From positions 3,793,754 to 3,857,753 of the forward strand of contig NZ_CP073100.1 in the NCBI RefSeq assembly GCF_018137965.1: DNA of 64,000 nucleotides, given 5' to 3'. The DNA is from Luteolibacter ambystomatis. Its GTDB lineage: Bacteria; Verrucomicrobiota; Verrucomicrobiia; Verrucomicrobiales; Akkermansiaceae. Numbering within the stretch: the first letter of the stretch is position 1; each line of letters opens with the position of its first letter. The notes below the pieces were generated by a model. The model had not been told where the DNA came from and did not search any database. It saw only the letters and a list, made by a program, of their open reading frames with translations. The position numbers and the translations under genes were made by a program. Below are positions 1-9,463 of this stretch, piece after piece.

Positions 1-1201
1 GGCGGACACCCTGCCGGACCCCTATCGTGCCCAAGCCCTGAAAGGCGCGCTCGTCACCTTGGCGCGGAGTTCACCCGCCGCCGCGCTCGAACGCCTCGAT
101 GCCCTCTGCAAGGGCAAGTCCAACGAATGGCTGCGGACCGCCTTCCACTCCTTCGGCGATCACGACAATGTGAACGGGATTTCCGTGCTGACGGCTCTGG
201 GCCGGGATGATCCGCGGGTGGTGGCGGGTCTCGCCCGGAAGTATCCCGCCTTGGAATCGTCCTCAGCGCTGGTGGAGGTCTTCGGAAGCGCATTGGGCAC
301 CGGAAAGATCAGCGCCCTTGAGGCCTACCGGTCCCTCACCGCGGTAGATTCGGATTCCGGCACGATCACGCTCAACGTCCTGCCACGGATCTGGGAAAGC
401 CTTCCGCCCGAGCAGTTTGGCAAAACCGCTGCCGTACTCGCCAAGGAAGCCGAGTCGGAAGCCCGCGCCGAGGCGATGGGAGGCCTGCTCCAGGCATGGG
501 CCAAAACCTCACCCGATCTGGCGTTGAAGTTCGCGGGCAGCCTCGAGGATCAGGATCTCCGTCTCGCGTTCTATCAGAAGCTGATTGGCACACCCTGGGG
601 CACGTTCTCCCCTGCCAACCTCGCGTCCGTGCCCGGGCGGGACCGTGCGGCGGTGATCGCCGCCTCGCTGGAAGATCCCAAGCAATGGGGGCTGTCCGAC
701 GATCACTTCACGATGCGTCCGCGAATTGAAGATCTGGGTCCGGAGGTGGCGGCGCTTCCGCCTTCACCCGAAGCGACCGATGCCGCGCAGCGGTTGATGG
801 CTATTTGGAGCCAGACGGATCCGAACGCCGCGCTCGCTTGGGCCAATCATTTCAAGGATCCCGCCATGCGGGCCACCTGCACGGCGGATGCCATCCAAGG
901 GTGGGCCCGCCAGGACTCCAACGGCGCGGCCCTCTGGCTCGATACCCAGCCGCCCGGTCAGGTCCGGGACGCTGCGACCTTGCCACTGGTCAGGCAGTTG
1001 AAGGAGTCCGAGCCGGATGTCGCCTGGGAATGGGCGGGAGCGATCTCCAATGAAACCCTGCGAAGCCAGGCCCGGCGCGAAGCCTTCGCCGCGTGGGCCA
1101 CCACTGATCCGGATGCCGCTGCCGCCGCTCTGGACTCCGCCATCAACCTGTCGGAAGCGGATCTGGTCGCACTCCGCCAAACCCTCCTCCCATCGCCATG
1201 A
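1..1201 (+). CDS. Helical-repeat protein, 5' end outside window
   Basis: The reading frame is open from base 2 to a stop at 1199-1201, so the true start lies upstream of the window; an internal TTG at 59 is only the first start-like codon here. The visible ~400 residues are built of repeats of roughly 35-45 residues with a recurring pattern in which a Trp-Ala pair follows Asp-Pro and is followed by Ala-rich helix (for example around residues 270-350 of the visible part). This looks like an all-alpha TPR/HEAT-like solenoid. No catalytic motif is visible. The stop overlaps the ATG of the next gene by 4 bp (ATGA), so the two are translationally coupled. Proteins of this composition are frequent in Verrucomicrobia, in my recollection often near sigma factors, but that is family knowledge and no such neighbour is seen here. 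Function unknown. Confidence 0.75.
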   Translation, partial: ADTLPDPYRAQALKGALVTLARSSPAAALERLDALCKGKSNEWLRTAFHSFGDHDNVNGISVLTALGRDDPRVVAGLARKYPALESSSALVEVFGSALGTGKISALEAYRSLTAVDSDSGTITLNVLPRIWESLPPEQFGKTAAVLAKEAESEARAEAMGGLLQAWAKTSPDLALKFAGSLEDQDLRLAFYQKLIGTPWGTFSPANLASVPGRDRAAVIAASLEDPKQWGLSDDHFTMRPRIEDLGPEVAALPPSPEATDAAQRLMAIWSQTDPNAALAWANHFKDPAMRATCTADAIQGWARQDSNGAALWLDTQPPGQVRDAATLPLVRQLKESEPDVAWEWAGAISNETLRSQARREAFAAWATTDPDAAAAALDSAINLSEADLVALRQTLLPSP

Positions 1202-2820
1202 AACGCAGGAACGGCTTTTTGAAAACCGTGGCCCTGCCGCTGCTGGTCGCGGCTCTGGCTTACGAAGGCACCCGCCTCATTGTCCGCTGGACGAGCCCGA
1301 CCCCTGCGGAAACCGGCTCACCCGACCTACCGCGGTCCACCCGGCCACCGGATGCCGGGGAGATTCTGCGGACTGCGAAAAACGATCTCCACGGATTGGC
1401 CCGGCGGCGGGCGATGGTGGAGCTGGCGTCCACTCCTTCACTCGGCGCGCTCGAACGCCTCCGCTCGTCCGGGAGGGCCAACTGGCAATTGCCCGATCCG
1501 GTCGTTCAAGCCTGTGCCGCACGCGATCCCGAAGCGACCTGGCGTTTCCTCATCGGCGGAGGTGATGCCGCAATCACCTCCCACGCCCAGATCGTGCTGA
1601 CCGAGTGGTTGAAAAAAGACCCCGAGGCTTTCACCGGCATCCTGCGGGTCACGTCCGGTTTCAGTGATCGGCGGTCGATCGCGGAAGCCGCGATGAGATT
1701 TCTGGAAGGGACCGATGACACCTTGGCGGCAGCGGCGATGAAGCATTTTGAGATACTGGTATCGATCGATCCCGATCTTGCCAATTCCCTCACCAGCACC
1801 GGTCCGGAACGAGACCGCTTCCTGTCCCGACTCCTCGCCCTCAAGCCCTCGAACGCCCGGGACCGCATCTGGGCCGGAATCGCGGATCGATGGCTGGCCA
1901 AGGACTGGCTCGCGGCCACCACTTGGGCGGAATCGCTGCCCGCGGAGTCCCGTCGGCAAATCGAAGCCCGTTTCACGGAAACCGCCTTCGCCTCCAAGAA
2001 TCCGGACGATGGGCCGCTGGTGATGTGGGCGGTGAAGTGGCTGTCACGGAAGGCCTCCTCCGGGGATGTGTCCCGGCTGGGCCCGTTGTATGTGAAAGCG
2101 CTGGCCCAGACCCAGCCGGACGAAGCTCTCGAATGGGCGGGCAGCCATCTTTCCGGATATCCCCTGGCGCAGGCCATGGGATCAATCGCAGCCACCCGGT
2201 TCGCCACCGACCCGGATGGAGCGAGGGAAATGGTCGCCAACCTTGCCGCCGGAGGCACCCAACAAACCGCCACGGCCGCCATCGCCATGGCTTGGGCGAG
2301 AACCGATCCGGTGGGCGCGGTTTCCTGGTGGCTGGAGTTTCCCCACGACAGCAATGGCCCGACGGAGTTCACCCGTCTCCGAAGCCAGTTGACGAAAGCA
2401 CAGCTCGAGGAGTTCAGCGCCTACGCCCTCGAACCCGAAACCCCGGCCCTGCCTTCGATCCTCGCCTCGCTGGCGGTCAACTATGAAAACCCGGTATCCA
2501 CCGTGGATCAGGTGGAGCCCGCCACCGGAGCGAACCGGGAACGCATCCTCACCTCCGCCGTCAGCTATTGGGCCACTCAGGATCCGGCCGCCGCAGCCGC
2601 GAGGCTCACGGAGAGTCCGGATCTGCTGAATACCACCCGGGCAAAGCGGATCACCGACCAATGGTACCAGTCCGACCGGGCAGCCACGGTGGCATGGGCG
2701 GCCGGCCTGCCGGACGAAGAGATCCGCGGCAGCCTCGAAGCCTCGCTCCGTGAAAAGATTTCGCAGGATCCGGTCCTCAATCCGAAACAGAAGCGCGCGC
2801 TGATCGACAAGTTGCAGTAA
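1198..2820 (+). CDS. Membrane-anchored helical-repeat protein, paralogue of the preceding gene
   Basis: 540 residues. The N-terminus has a basic stretch followed by a single hydrophobic segment at about residues 9-26, without a clear signal-peptidase site, so it is probably an N-anchored protein facing the periplasm. Residues 60-530 repeat the same Asp-Pro ... Trp-Ala ... Leu-Pro pattern as the upstream gene (for example WAESLP, WAGSHL, WAAGLP), which makes the two likely paralogues. The start is the ATG overlapping the preceding stop (ATGA). No enzyme motif seen. It may act as a scaffold or interaction partner of its neighbour; that is inference from the coupling and shared repeat. Confidence 0.78.
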   Translation: MKRRNGFLKTVALPLLVAALAYEGTRLIVRWTSPTPAETGSPDLPRSTRPPDAGEILRTAKNDLHGLARRRAMVELASTPSLGALERLRSSGRANWQLPDPVVQACAARDPEATWRFLIGGGDAAITSHAQIVLTEWLKKDPEAFTGILRVTSGFSDRRSIAEAAMRFLEGTDDTLAAAAMKHFEILVSIDPDLANSLTSTGPERDRFLSRLLALKPSNARDRIWAGIADRWLAKDWLAATTWAESLPAESRRQIEARFTETAFASKNPDDGPLVMWAVKWLSRKASSGDVSRLGPLYVKALAQTQPDEALEWAGSHLSGYPLAQAMGSIAATRFATDPDGAREMVANLAAGGTQQTATAAIAMAWARTDPVGAVSWWLEFPHDSNGPTEFTRLRSQLTKAQLEEFSAYALEPETPALPSILASLAVNYENPVSTVDQVEPATGANRERILTSAVSYWATQDPAAAAARLTESPDLLNTTRAKRITDQWYQSDRAATVAWAAGLPDEEIRGSLEASLREKISQDPVLNPKQKRALIDKLQ

Positions 2821-2878
2821 CCCGGGCCACCGCCGGGTTTTCGTGGACAAAGCATGCGTTGCATGGCGTTTGTGGAGC

Positions 2879-4057
2879 ATGAAACCCACCCTTCTGCTCC
2901 TTGCCTCCACGCTATTGGCTGCCGCGGAACCCACCGTGCCCGCCACCCCCGTCCAGCCATCTCCTGCGGCACCGGCTCCCGCCCGGTTGAACGAGAAACC
3001 GGCCCCTACCTTGATCGTTGGTTCCGCCGTCACGCCGGAAGTGCTCGGACAGGGCGAATGGCTCCAAGGAGAAGCTCCGAAAAGCTGGGAACCGGGAAAG
3101 GTCTATCTTCTCGAATGCTGGGCGACATGGTGCGGGCCCTGCATCGCTGCCATTCCCCACGTCAATGAGCTACATGCCAAGTATGCGGGGAAAGGTCTGG
3201 TCGTGCTGGGGATGAACGTCTGGGAACGCACCGGCAGGGATCCCGTCGCCACCTTCGTCAAGAACAAGGGACAAGGCATGACCTATCCCGTTTCCTACAA
3301 TCCGAAGGATGGCGCGTTCGACAAACAGTGGCTGGTGCCCGCGGGAGTCGAAGGCATCCCCCACACCTTTGTCGTGAAGGATGGCAGGATCATCCTGATG
3401 TGCCATCCGATGCAACTGACCGACGATGCCATCAAAGGCCTTCTCAAGGGAGGCGACGCCGGGGCCGCCGTGGTCGCCGGAATCCAGGAAGATGACGCGA
3501 GGAAGGAAAAGGTTGGCGCGGCCATGCGGAAATTCAGCGAAGCCACCCGGAAGAAGGATGTCGCCGCGATGGAAGGAGCCATCGCCGAGATCAAGGCACT
3601 CGATCCCGCCAACAACGCGCTCAAGGCGCATCAACTGACCCTGCTGACGATCAGGGGCGACTGGGCGGAACTGGAAACCACGGTGAGCGCCCTGCCGGAT
3701 GCACCGGTCCGCCCGATGCTGGCATTCAACGTGGGCCGGCTCGCGGCTGCCGATCCTGCCGCTCCCACCAGCCTGATGAAGCTGCTCGCCTCGCAGATGA
3801 CGGCGTTCGCGGAAACCCGAAACGAGCCCTACACCTTTCAGATTCTGGCCAAGCTCCAATGGCGGGCCGGAGACAAGGAAGCCGCCCTCACGAGCGCGAA
3901 AAAGTCTTTGGCCGCCGCGAAGTCGGACAAATCCAAGAGCATGAAGCTCAACACCGCTCCCTTCCAGAGCTTCCTGGAAGGAATGGAGGCCGGAAAACTC
4001 CTAAGCGACCAGGAACTCTCCGCCGCCGCCCGGCAGATGGCTCCTGCCAAACCCTGA
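2879..4057 (+). CDS. Exported thioredoxin-fold (TlpA/ResA-like) protein with C-terminal helical region
   Basis: 392 residues from the ATG at 2879, preceded by GGAG; a longer reading from 2843 would put 12 unlikely residues in front of a clean signal peptide. After the signal peptide and a Pro/Ala linker, a thioredoxin-like domain lies at roughly residues 35-190 with the redox motif WCGPC (in LECWATWCGPC) and the cis-Pro loop in GVEGIPHTF. This is the TlpA/ResA/redoxin arrangement, used for thiol-disulfide exchange in the periplasm. Residues 210-385 are a helical extension resembling tetratricopeptide material. No substrate can be named. It is the third gene in the rightward run, 58 bp after the preceding stop. 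Confidence 0.85.
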   Translation: MKPTLLLLASTLLAAAEPTVPATPVQPSPAAPAPARLNEKPAPTLIVGSAVTPEVLGQGEWLQGEAPKSWEPGKVYLLECWATWCGPCIAAIPHVNELHAKYAGKGLVVLGMNVWERTGRDPVATFVKNKGQGMTYPVSYNPKDGAFDKQWLVPAGVEGIPHTFVVKDGRIILMCHPMQLTDDAIKGLLKGGDAGAAVVAGIQEDDARKEKVGAAMRKFSEATRKKDVAAMEGAIAEIKALDPANNALKAHQLTLLTIRGDWAELETTVSALPDAPVRPMLAFNVGRLAAADPAAPTSLMKLLASQMTAFAETRNEPYTFQILAKLQWRAGDKEAALTSAKKSLAAAKSDKSKSMKLNTAPFQSFLEGMEAGKLLSDQELSAAARQMAPAKP

Positions 4058-4178
4058 TGCTTACAAAAAATGTCCGGTGCCGGAAGCAGGCGGACACAAA
4101 TACGGGCAGAACAGGTTCCAAACCCGGACCCGAATCCCACTGGGCGGATGCCTTCCTCCCGGTCATCCTCACATCCTC

Positions 4179-5201
4179 ATGAAAGCATTGGTTCCCCTCC
4201 TCTGTCTTGCCGGTGGCATCGCTGTCGGCTGGTTCGCCCGCCCGATGGCGGCGTCCTCCACCGCAGCTTCGGCTCCACCAGTTCCGGCCGCCACGGCACC
4301 CGCCAACTCTGCTCCCGCTCCCGAAAAACCCGCGGGCTCGGAAACCGCGGCCAACGGACGCACATCCTCCGGCCGCCCCGCCAAGCCCGACAACGACGAG
4401 TCGAAGGCAAAACGGGATGCGAAGGCCAAGGAGGCGATGAAAAAAGGCCAGGACCAGATGGCCAAGCGGATGACCGACGTGCAGCGCAAGAAGTTCGAAG
4501 CGCGTCTCGACAAGCTCGCCGCCGACCTGAATCTCAACGACGACCAGAAGGCCAAAATCCGTGCTGCCATGGAGAAGCGCTTCGAAACCTTCGGCTCGCT
4601 GCTCACCCGTGACGATGACGACACGAACGATCTGGCCCACATGAAGGAAATTGGCGAGTTGATGAAGTCCGACGGCCTCGACACGGCCACGGAAGGCGTC
4701 CTCACCGACGAACAGAAAGAGCAGTACACCGCTTTCAAGGGCAAGGAACGCCAGTCCCGCATCGAATCCAAGGCATTCAAGGATCTCGGCAACATCACCA
4801 ACGTCCTCGACCTGTCCCCCGAACAGCGCGACAATGTCTATCAGGTCCTGATGACCGAAGCCGCCACCCGCGAGGACAACCAGAAAGCCAGTGGCAACAT
4901 GATGAGCCTCTTTTCCGATGGCTTGGGTTTCCAGTTCGATGACGAGCTCGGCGTCCAGGACCTGATGCAGGAGCAGATGGAAGCCCAGATGCAACAACAG
5001 GGCGGTGGGAAAACCTCGATGGCCGACATCCGGAAGAACTTCCAAGCCACCGTGAAACAGCGTACCGATGCGAAAGTGGAAGCCCTCCGCCCCTATCTCT
5101 CCGAACCCCAGCTCCAACAGTACCGCAGCCATCTCGAAACCAAGGGCGGCGGCCTGCTCAACATGTTCGGCGGAGCCGGTGACGACGACGCAGGCAACTG
5201 A
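4179..5201 (+). CDS. Exported coiled-coil protein of unknown function
   Basis: 340 residues from the ATG at 4179, chosen because it starts a clear hydrophobic signal or anchor (residues 1-20) while the upstream extension does not look coding. A Pro/Ala/Ser linker follows, then charged helices rich in Lys, Glu and Gln. A segment near residues 95-125 (LAADLNLNDDQKAKI) resembles the LTxxQ repeats of Spy/CpxP-type periplasmic chaperones, and a second similar stretch (LDLSPEQRDNV) is near residue 210. That similarity is weak and no function is assigned. The C-terminal third is Gln- and Met-rich. It lies 51 bp upstream of serS. Confidence 0.7.
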   Translation: MKALVPLLCLAGGIAVGWFARPMAASSTAASAPPVPAATAPANSAPAPEKPAGSETAANGRTSSGRPAKPDNDESKAKRDAKAKEAMKKGQDQMAKRMTDVQRKKFEARLDKLAADLNLNDDQKAKIRAAMEKRFETFGSLLTRDDDDTNDLAHMKEIGELMKSDGLDTATEGVLTDEQKEQYTAFKGKERQSRIESKAFKDLGNITNVLDLSPEQRDNVYQVLMTEAATREDNQKASGNMMSLFSDGLGFQFDDELGVQDLMQEQMEAQMQQQGGGKTSMADIRKNFQATVKQRTDAKVEALRPYLSEPQLQQYRSHLETKGGGLLNMFGGAGDDDAGN

Positions 5202-5252
5202 CCGGATTCGGGGGTTCACAAGCCGCCCCGGACCGGCTAAAGCCTCCCCGCC

Positions 5253-6533
5253 ATGCTTGATATCCGCGTCATCCGCGAAAACCCCGCCGCCGTTCAGGAA
5301 CGCCTGAAACCGCGCGGCGGCGACCACTGGAAGCTCATCGACGAAGTCCTCGCCTGCGACGAATCCCGCCGCCGTGCCGAGACCGAGAAGCAGTCCCTCC
5401 AGTCCGAGCGGAAGACCACCTCCAAGCAGATCGGCATGCTCAAGGGCAAGGGCGAGGACACCTCCGCCATCGAAGCCCAGGTCCGTGGCATCAACGACCG
5501 CATCGCCGCGCTCGACGCCGAATCCGAAGCCGCCGCCGCCAAGCAGGAGGATCTGCTGCTCAACATCCCGAACATGCCGCACGAGGCCTGTCCGGTGGGT
5601 TCCGATGAGACCGCCAATCCAGTCGTCCGCGTCTGGGGTGAGAAGCCGGACATCGCCGAGCCGAAGGACCACGTCGCCCTCTATGAAGCGCACGGCCTCG
5701 TTTCGATCGACGATGCCACCCGCATCTCCGGATCGGGCTTTGCCGTCTATCGTGGCAAGGGCGCAAAGTTGGAACGCGCGCTGATCAACTTCCTCCTCGA
5801 TACCCAGGCCGGCCACGGTTACGAGGAAGTCAACGTCCCCCACCTCGTGAAGCGCGAGTGCATGGAAGGCACCGGCCAGCTCCCGAAGTTCGAGGACGAC
5901 ATGTACGGCACCGATGCCGGTGAGGATGGCCGGAACAATCTGTTCCTCGCCCCCACCGCCGAGGTGCCCGTCACGAATCTCTACCGCGATACCATTCTCG
6001 CCGAGGATCAGCTTCCGGTGAAACTGGTGGCTTACACCCCCTGCTTCCGTCGTGAAGCCGGTTCCGCCGGACGCGACAACCGCGGCATCATCCGCATGCA
6101 CCAGTTCGACAAGGTGGAGCTGGTGCAGGTGGTGCATCCGGACCACGGCTTCGAGGTGCTGGAACAACTCACCGGCCACGCCGAGGCGATCCTCCAGAAG
6201 CTGGGCCTGCACTACCGCACCATCGAGCTCTGCACCGGTGATCTCGGGTTTTCCTCGGCGAAGACCTACGACATCGAGGTCTGGGCACCGGGCCAGGGCA
6301 AGTATCTGGAAGTTTCGAGTTGCTCGTGCTTCGCCGAATACCAGGCCCGCCGCATGAAGCTGCGTTTCAAGGACGCCGAAGGCCGCAACCGCTTCCCACA
6401 CACGCTGAACGGCTCCGGCACCGCCCTGCCGCGCCTCTACGTGGCGCTGCTGGAACAATGCCAGCAGCCCGATGGCTCCATCCGCATCCCCGGCGCCCTG
6501 GTGCCTTACTTCGGCGCGGAGACGATCGGTTGA
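5253..6533 (+). CDS. serS: Seryl-tRNA synthetase
   Basis: 426 residues, the usual length. SerS charges tRNA-Ser (and tRNA-Sec) with serine in the cytosol. The N-terminal ~100 residues form the long antiparallel coiled-coil arm (Glu/Lys-rich helices). The class II catalytic core follows: the TAEVP segment near residue 232, motif 2 with FRREAGSAGRDNRG at about 263 and motif 3 with NGSGTALPRLYVALLE at about 385. The start MLDIRVIRENP is typical for the family. A strong intrinsic terminator follows within 30 bp of the stop. Confidence 0.98.
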   Translation: MLDIRVIRENPAAVQERLKPRGGDHWKLIDEVLACDESRRRAETEKQSLQSERKTTSKQIGMLKGKGEDTSAIEAQVRGINDRIAALDAESEAAAAKQEDLLLNIPNMPHEACPVGSDETANPVVRVWGEKPDIAEPKDHVALYEAHGLVSIDDATRISGSGFAVYRGKGAKLERALINFLLDTQAGHGYEEVNVPHLVKRECMEGTGQLPKFEDDMYGTDAGEDGRNNLFLAPTAEVPVTNLYRDTILAEDQLPVKLVAYTPCFRREAGSAGRDNRGIIRMHQFDKVELVQVVHPDHGFEVLEQLTGHAEAILQKLGLHYRTIELCTGDLGFSSAKTYDIEVWAPGQGKYLEVSSCSCFAEYQARRMKLRFKDAEGRNRFPHTLNGSGTALPRLYVALLEQCQQPDGSIRIPGALVPYFGAETIG

Positions 6534-6555
6534 AGATGCCTCCCTTTCACATGAC

Positions 6556-6586
6556 AAAGCGACTCCCGCAGGGGAGTCGCTTTTTT
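6556..6586 (+). terminator. Rho-independent terminator after serS
   Basis: A perfect inverted repeat (AAGCGACTCCC / GGGAGTCGCTT) with a four-base loop is followed by a run of six T. It lies 23 bp beyond the serS stop and separates it from the convergent glsB-like gene. Confidence 0.9.
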
Positions 6587-6596
6587 CATGCCCGTG

Positions 6597-6863
6597 TCAC
6601 TTGCTCACCAACCGGAAGATCAGCAGCAGCACCAGCGCGCCCACCGTCGCGGTGACAATCGAACCGAGCGAAGGCAGCCACGTGCCTACAGGTTCGGTCG
6701 GCAGGAACGTCGCGAAGCGCCCCAACCAACCGCCGATCACCGCGCCGATGATCCCCAACAACGTGGTCAGGAGGCAGCCGCCTTTCTGATCGCCGGGCAT
6801 CAACAGCTTCGCCAAGCCGCCTGCGATCAGGCCCAACAGAATCCATGCGATAAAGCCACTCAT
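6597..6863 (-). CDS. GlsB/YeaQ/YmgE family membrane protein
   Basis: 88 residues with three hydrophobic segments (about residues 2-20, 33-50 and 63-84) and the glycine-rich pattern of the transglycosylase-associated GlsB/YeaQ/YmgE family: GLIAGGLAKLLMPGDQKGG, then a GIIGAVIGGWLG segment. The family consists of small inner-membrane proteins often linked to envelope or general stress; no enzymatic activity is established. It is monocistronic as far as can be seen, convergent with serS. Confidence 0.92.
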   Translation of the reverse strand: MSGFIAWILLGLIAGGLAKLLMPGDQKGGCLLTTLLGIIGAVIGGWLGRFATFLPTEPVGTWLPSLGSIVTATVGALVLLLIFRLVSK

Positions 6864-7186
6864 AGCGGTAAAACCTAACCGGGTTTCTCCCCCGCGCGAA
6901 TGGTTTCATGAATTCCGTGTGAAATTCCGGCGGGTTTTCCAATGCCACTTGAATGCGCCTTTGGAGAAGTGGAGAGATGCCCCTGATCGACCGTCCGGTC
7001 AGGTTCCAAACAAGCCGTTTCTTCGTAGCGGCGGCACCACGCCCGGGCTGTCATCCTCGTCCCGTTTCCAAAAGAGGGAGCGAATCGGATGAAGGTTGGG
7101 TTTTCCCTGTGCTGCGGGTGCGCGGTTTCGACGGGTGTCACGTGCTCATGACCCCGCGGCGCAGGGATTCCTCCTCGACGGCGGAA
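6864..7186. other. Intergenic stretch without a recognisable gene
   Basis: 323 bp between the GlsB-like gene and the S41 protease gene. It must hold the promoter of the former and possibly the 3' end signals of the latter. An 88-residue reverse-strand reading at 6875-7141 has no signal, hydrophobic pattern or family resemblance. I see no strong hairpin with a T-run and no RNA gene. Confidence 0.5.
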
Positions 7187-8395
7187 TCACTTCGCCTTCT
7201 GGACCACATCCGGCTCAAGCCCGGTCTTGTCCCACGACTTGCCGGAAGCGGTCATCATCAGGCTTTCACTGACGGTCATGATACCACCGCCATACAACGG
7301 CAGCTTCACGGTCGAGTGACTCTTGCCGTAACTGTTCTCGCCGAAGATCTTCACCTTGCCGGGCAAATTCTCGCGCAAGCTCGCGGCGAGAAACTCAGCA
7401 CCCGACGCGGAGCGCCGGTCCTGAAGGATCTGGATGCTCTGCGGTTCGCAAAAGACCCCGTTGCCATCGCTGACATCGCGTTCTCCCTGCCCATCCTTGA
7501 GCCGTCCAAGCACCGTCTTCTCCGGCGTGAACAGCGAGGCGGCCAGCATCGCCTCATCGCGGAGGCCACCGGGATTTCCGCGGAGATCGAGGATCAGGCG
7601 CGTCACCGGCGCGTTCTCCTGAAGCAGCGCCTTGAACTTGGAAGCGGAGCCGCTGTCGAACTTGCGGATGCGCACGGACAGGCCGGTGGGCCCCTTCTTC
7701 GCACTGACCGAGGGAAACACCTGCGTGGTGCGCTTGATCGTGATCGCCTCCTCCTTGCCCTGCGGTTGGCGGATCTTCACGGACACGGTGGGCGAGGGAC
7801 CGATGAACGCGAGCTTCACCGCGGCAAGACGCTTGCGTTCCACGGAAACGCCATCCACCTCCAGCAACTCGGAGCCGTAGTTGATCCCCGCCTCGGACGC
7901 CGGGCCTTCCGGTTCCGGAAAGCACAACAATCGGCCGCTGTCATCACGCTCCACGATCATCGCGATCTGCCCGCCGCTCTGGCGCGAGGCTTCCTGGAGC
8001 TGCGCGATCTCCGCGCTCGATTCATAGAGGCCGAAGCGGTCGATCGTCGGCAGCAAAGCGGTCAGGGCTTTCTCTACGAGATCGAACGTGGAAGACGAGG
8101 GATCGTTCTTGTTCACCGCGTCCACCAGCTCTGGAAGCGTGGGAGCCTTGTCCGGCTCCCAACTGCGATAGCGCGCGCCAAGCGCGGTGAGCAGGGCCTT
8201 TCGCGCCTTGAGATCGAGCTCCTCGGCTGGAAGCGGCGCGAACGAGTACTCGTTGTAGTTCTTCTGGAAGTCCTCCCATAGCTGCGCACCCGCGGCATGT
8301 TGGTTGGGCGCGGGTTCCGCGGGAGCAGCGGGTTCCGCATGAGCGGTCACGGCGAAAGCAGCCGCGAAAAAGATGGCGTGGAGGAACTTCATCAC
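7187..8395 (-). CDS. S41 family (C-terminal-processing-like) peptidase, exported
   Basis: 402 residues with a Sec signal peptide (residues 1-20, ending in AHA). A PDZ-like region at about 180-245 (SEAGINYGSELLEVDGV) precedes the S41 catalytic domain. In that domain the segment LDLRGNPGG is the family hallmark, Ser in RRSASGAEF (about residue 335) fits the nucleophile, and Lys in ENSYGKSHS (about 360) fits the general base of the Ser-Lys dyad. Family members cleave C-terminal ends of periplasmic or envelope proteins. The substrate here is unknown. The gene is the last of a leftward run after three lipoprotein genes. Confidence 0.9.
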   Translation of the reverse strand: MMKFLHAIFFAAAFAVTAHAEPAAPAEPAPNQHAAGAQLWEDFQKNYNEYSFAPLPAEELDLKARKALLTALGARYRSWEPDKAPTLPELVDAVNKNDPSSSTFDLVEKALTALLPTIDRFGLYESSAEIAQLQEASRQSGGQIAMIVERDDSGRLLCFPEPEGPASEAGINYGSELLEVDGVSVERKRLAAVKLAFIGPSPTVSVKIRQPQGKEEAITIKRTTQVFPSVSAKKGPTGLSVRIRKFDSGSASKFKALLQENAPVTRLILDLRGNPGGLRDEAMLAASLFTPEKTVLGRLKDGQGERDVSDGNGVFCEPQSIQILQDRRSASGAEFLAASLRENLPGKVKIFGENSYGKSHSTVKLPLYGGGIMTVSESLMMTASGKSWDKTGLEPDVVQKAK

Positions 8396-8491
8396 CGTCG
8401 GGGAAAATCGGACACCCGCACCACTCCGGCACGAGTCGCGTGCAGACTATCCTGCAAGCAGCCTCCACGCCAAGGCAAAGCGCGTGACGCC

Positions 8492-9091
8492 TCAGCGCGA
8501 CATCGCGGCATAGGATTTCGCCAGATCACTGAAGGCATATTCCAGCCCTCCCGCAAAAGAACGGTTGCGATCCAAGGAAGCGAGATCGCCACCCGCTCCC
8601 GGGAGCCTGCCCTGCCGCGCGAGATCCAGAGCGCGACCGGTATCCTTCATGCGCCGCTGCCACATGCGGCATTCATCGGCACGGAGCGAAGCTTCCGCAC
8701 GGCTGACCAAAAGCGTATTCGTATCGCCAGAGGCGCGGGCCTGAACAATGCGACCTGCCAGCACGCTCTGGCGCGAAGCCATGGACGAACGGACCCGTCC
8801 GGCCTCGCGGATCGAAGAAGGCGCGGCCTTCACCGTGCCCACCGGATCGATCAGCCGGTTCGACGATTCATTCGCCCGGTAAAGATCTCCGCCCAGCCCG
8901 CCGAACAGCAGGCCGATAGCGGCTCCCGAACCGGCATGACCGGAAATCGAGCCGATGCCCGCCCCAATGGCGGCACCACCGACACGGCCGGTCACCGGCG
9001 CATACGCGGCCCGCTCCTCCCGCGTCGAGCAGGAGGCCAGCAGGCCGCAAACCAGCACACAACCATACAAAGCTCTTCGGCTGGCGCTCAT
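8492..9091 (-). CDS. Lipoprotein with glycine-zipper membrane segment
   Basis: 199 residues. The signal peptide ends in the lipobox LLASC, so the mature protein should begin with a lipidated Cys. Residues 35-70 hold a glycine zipper (GGAAIGAGIGSISGHAGSG), the type that packs helices in membranes. The rest is polar and alpha-helical, rich in Arg and Ala. It resembles the neighbouring lipoprotein encoded at 9464-10120 in layout, suggesting a related envelope role. No function can be given. Confidence 0.82.
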   Translation of the reverse strand: MSASRRALYGCVLVCGLLASCSTREERAAYAPVTGRVGGAAIGAGIGSISGHAGSGAAIGLLFGGLGGDLYRANESSNRLIDPVGTVKAAPSSIREAGRVRSSMASRQSVLAGRIVQARASGDTNTLLVSRAEASLRADECRMWQRRMKDTGRALDLARQGRLPGAGGDLASLDRNRSFAGGLEYAFSDLAKSYAAMSR

Positions 9092-9117
9092 GCTTGGTCG
9101 CGAGAATCCAAGGCCGG

Positions 9118-9381
9118 TTAGTACTTGTCGCTCTCAGCCTTCTCGGTCTTCAGACGATTGATCTCACGCTGCTTCGCTCGGGCGCGGGCCTTGGCGGCAT
9201 CGGTGCGGTCCTCGATGCGGTTGAGACGGGCCTGCCGCTCATCAAGGCGGGCCTGGGCCTTGCGCTCGCTCCAGAAGATGCCGCCGGTGGACGGATCCCC
9301 GGTGGTTTCGCAACTGACGGAAGCAAAGCTGCCGACGACCAGCGAGGCGAGCAGACCGAGACGGACGAAAGTGTGTTTCAT
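9118..9381 (-). CDS. Small lipoprotein with charged helical tail
   Basis: 87 residues from the ATG at 9381; a longer reading would prefix 48 residues of arginine-rich, non-coding-looking sequence. A signal peptide ending in SVSC gives a lipidation site. After it come about 60 residues of highly charged helix (Arg, Lys, Glu, Ala), likely coiled coil. It lies between two glycine-zipper lipoprotein genes on the same strand and is probably co-transcribed with them. Function unknown. Confidence 0.75.
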   Translation of the reverse strand: MKHTFVRLGLLASLVVGSFASVSCETTGDPSTGGIFWSERKAQARLDERQARLNRIEDRTDAAKARARAKQREINRLKTEKAESDKY

Positions 9382-9463
9382 GGGATGACTGGAAAGAAAG
9401 TGGTGGAAAAGGGAAGCCTCCCCGGACCGGGTCCGGAGAGGCCAAAGGATGAATCGGAATCGA

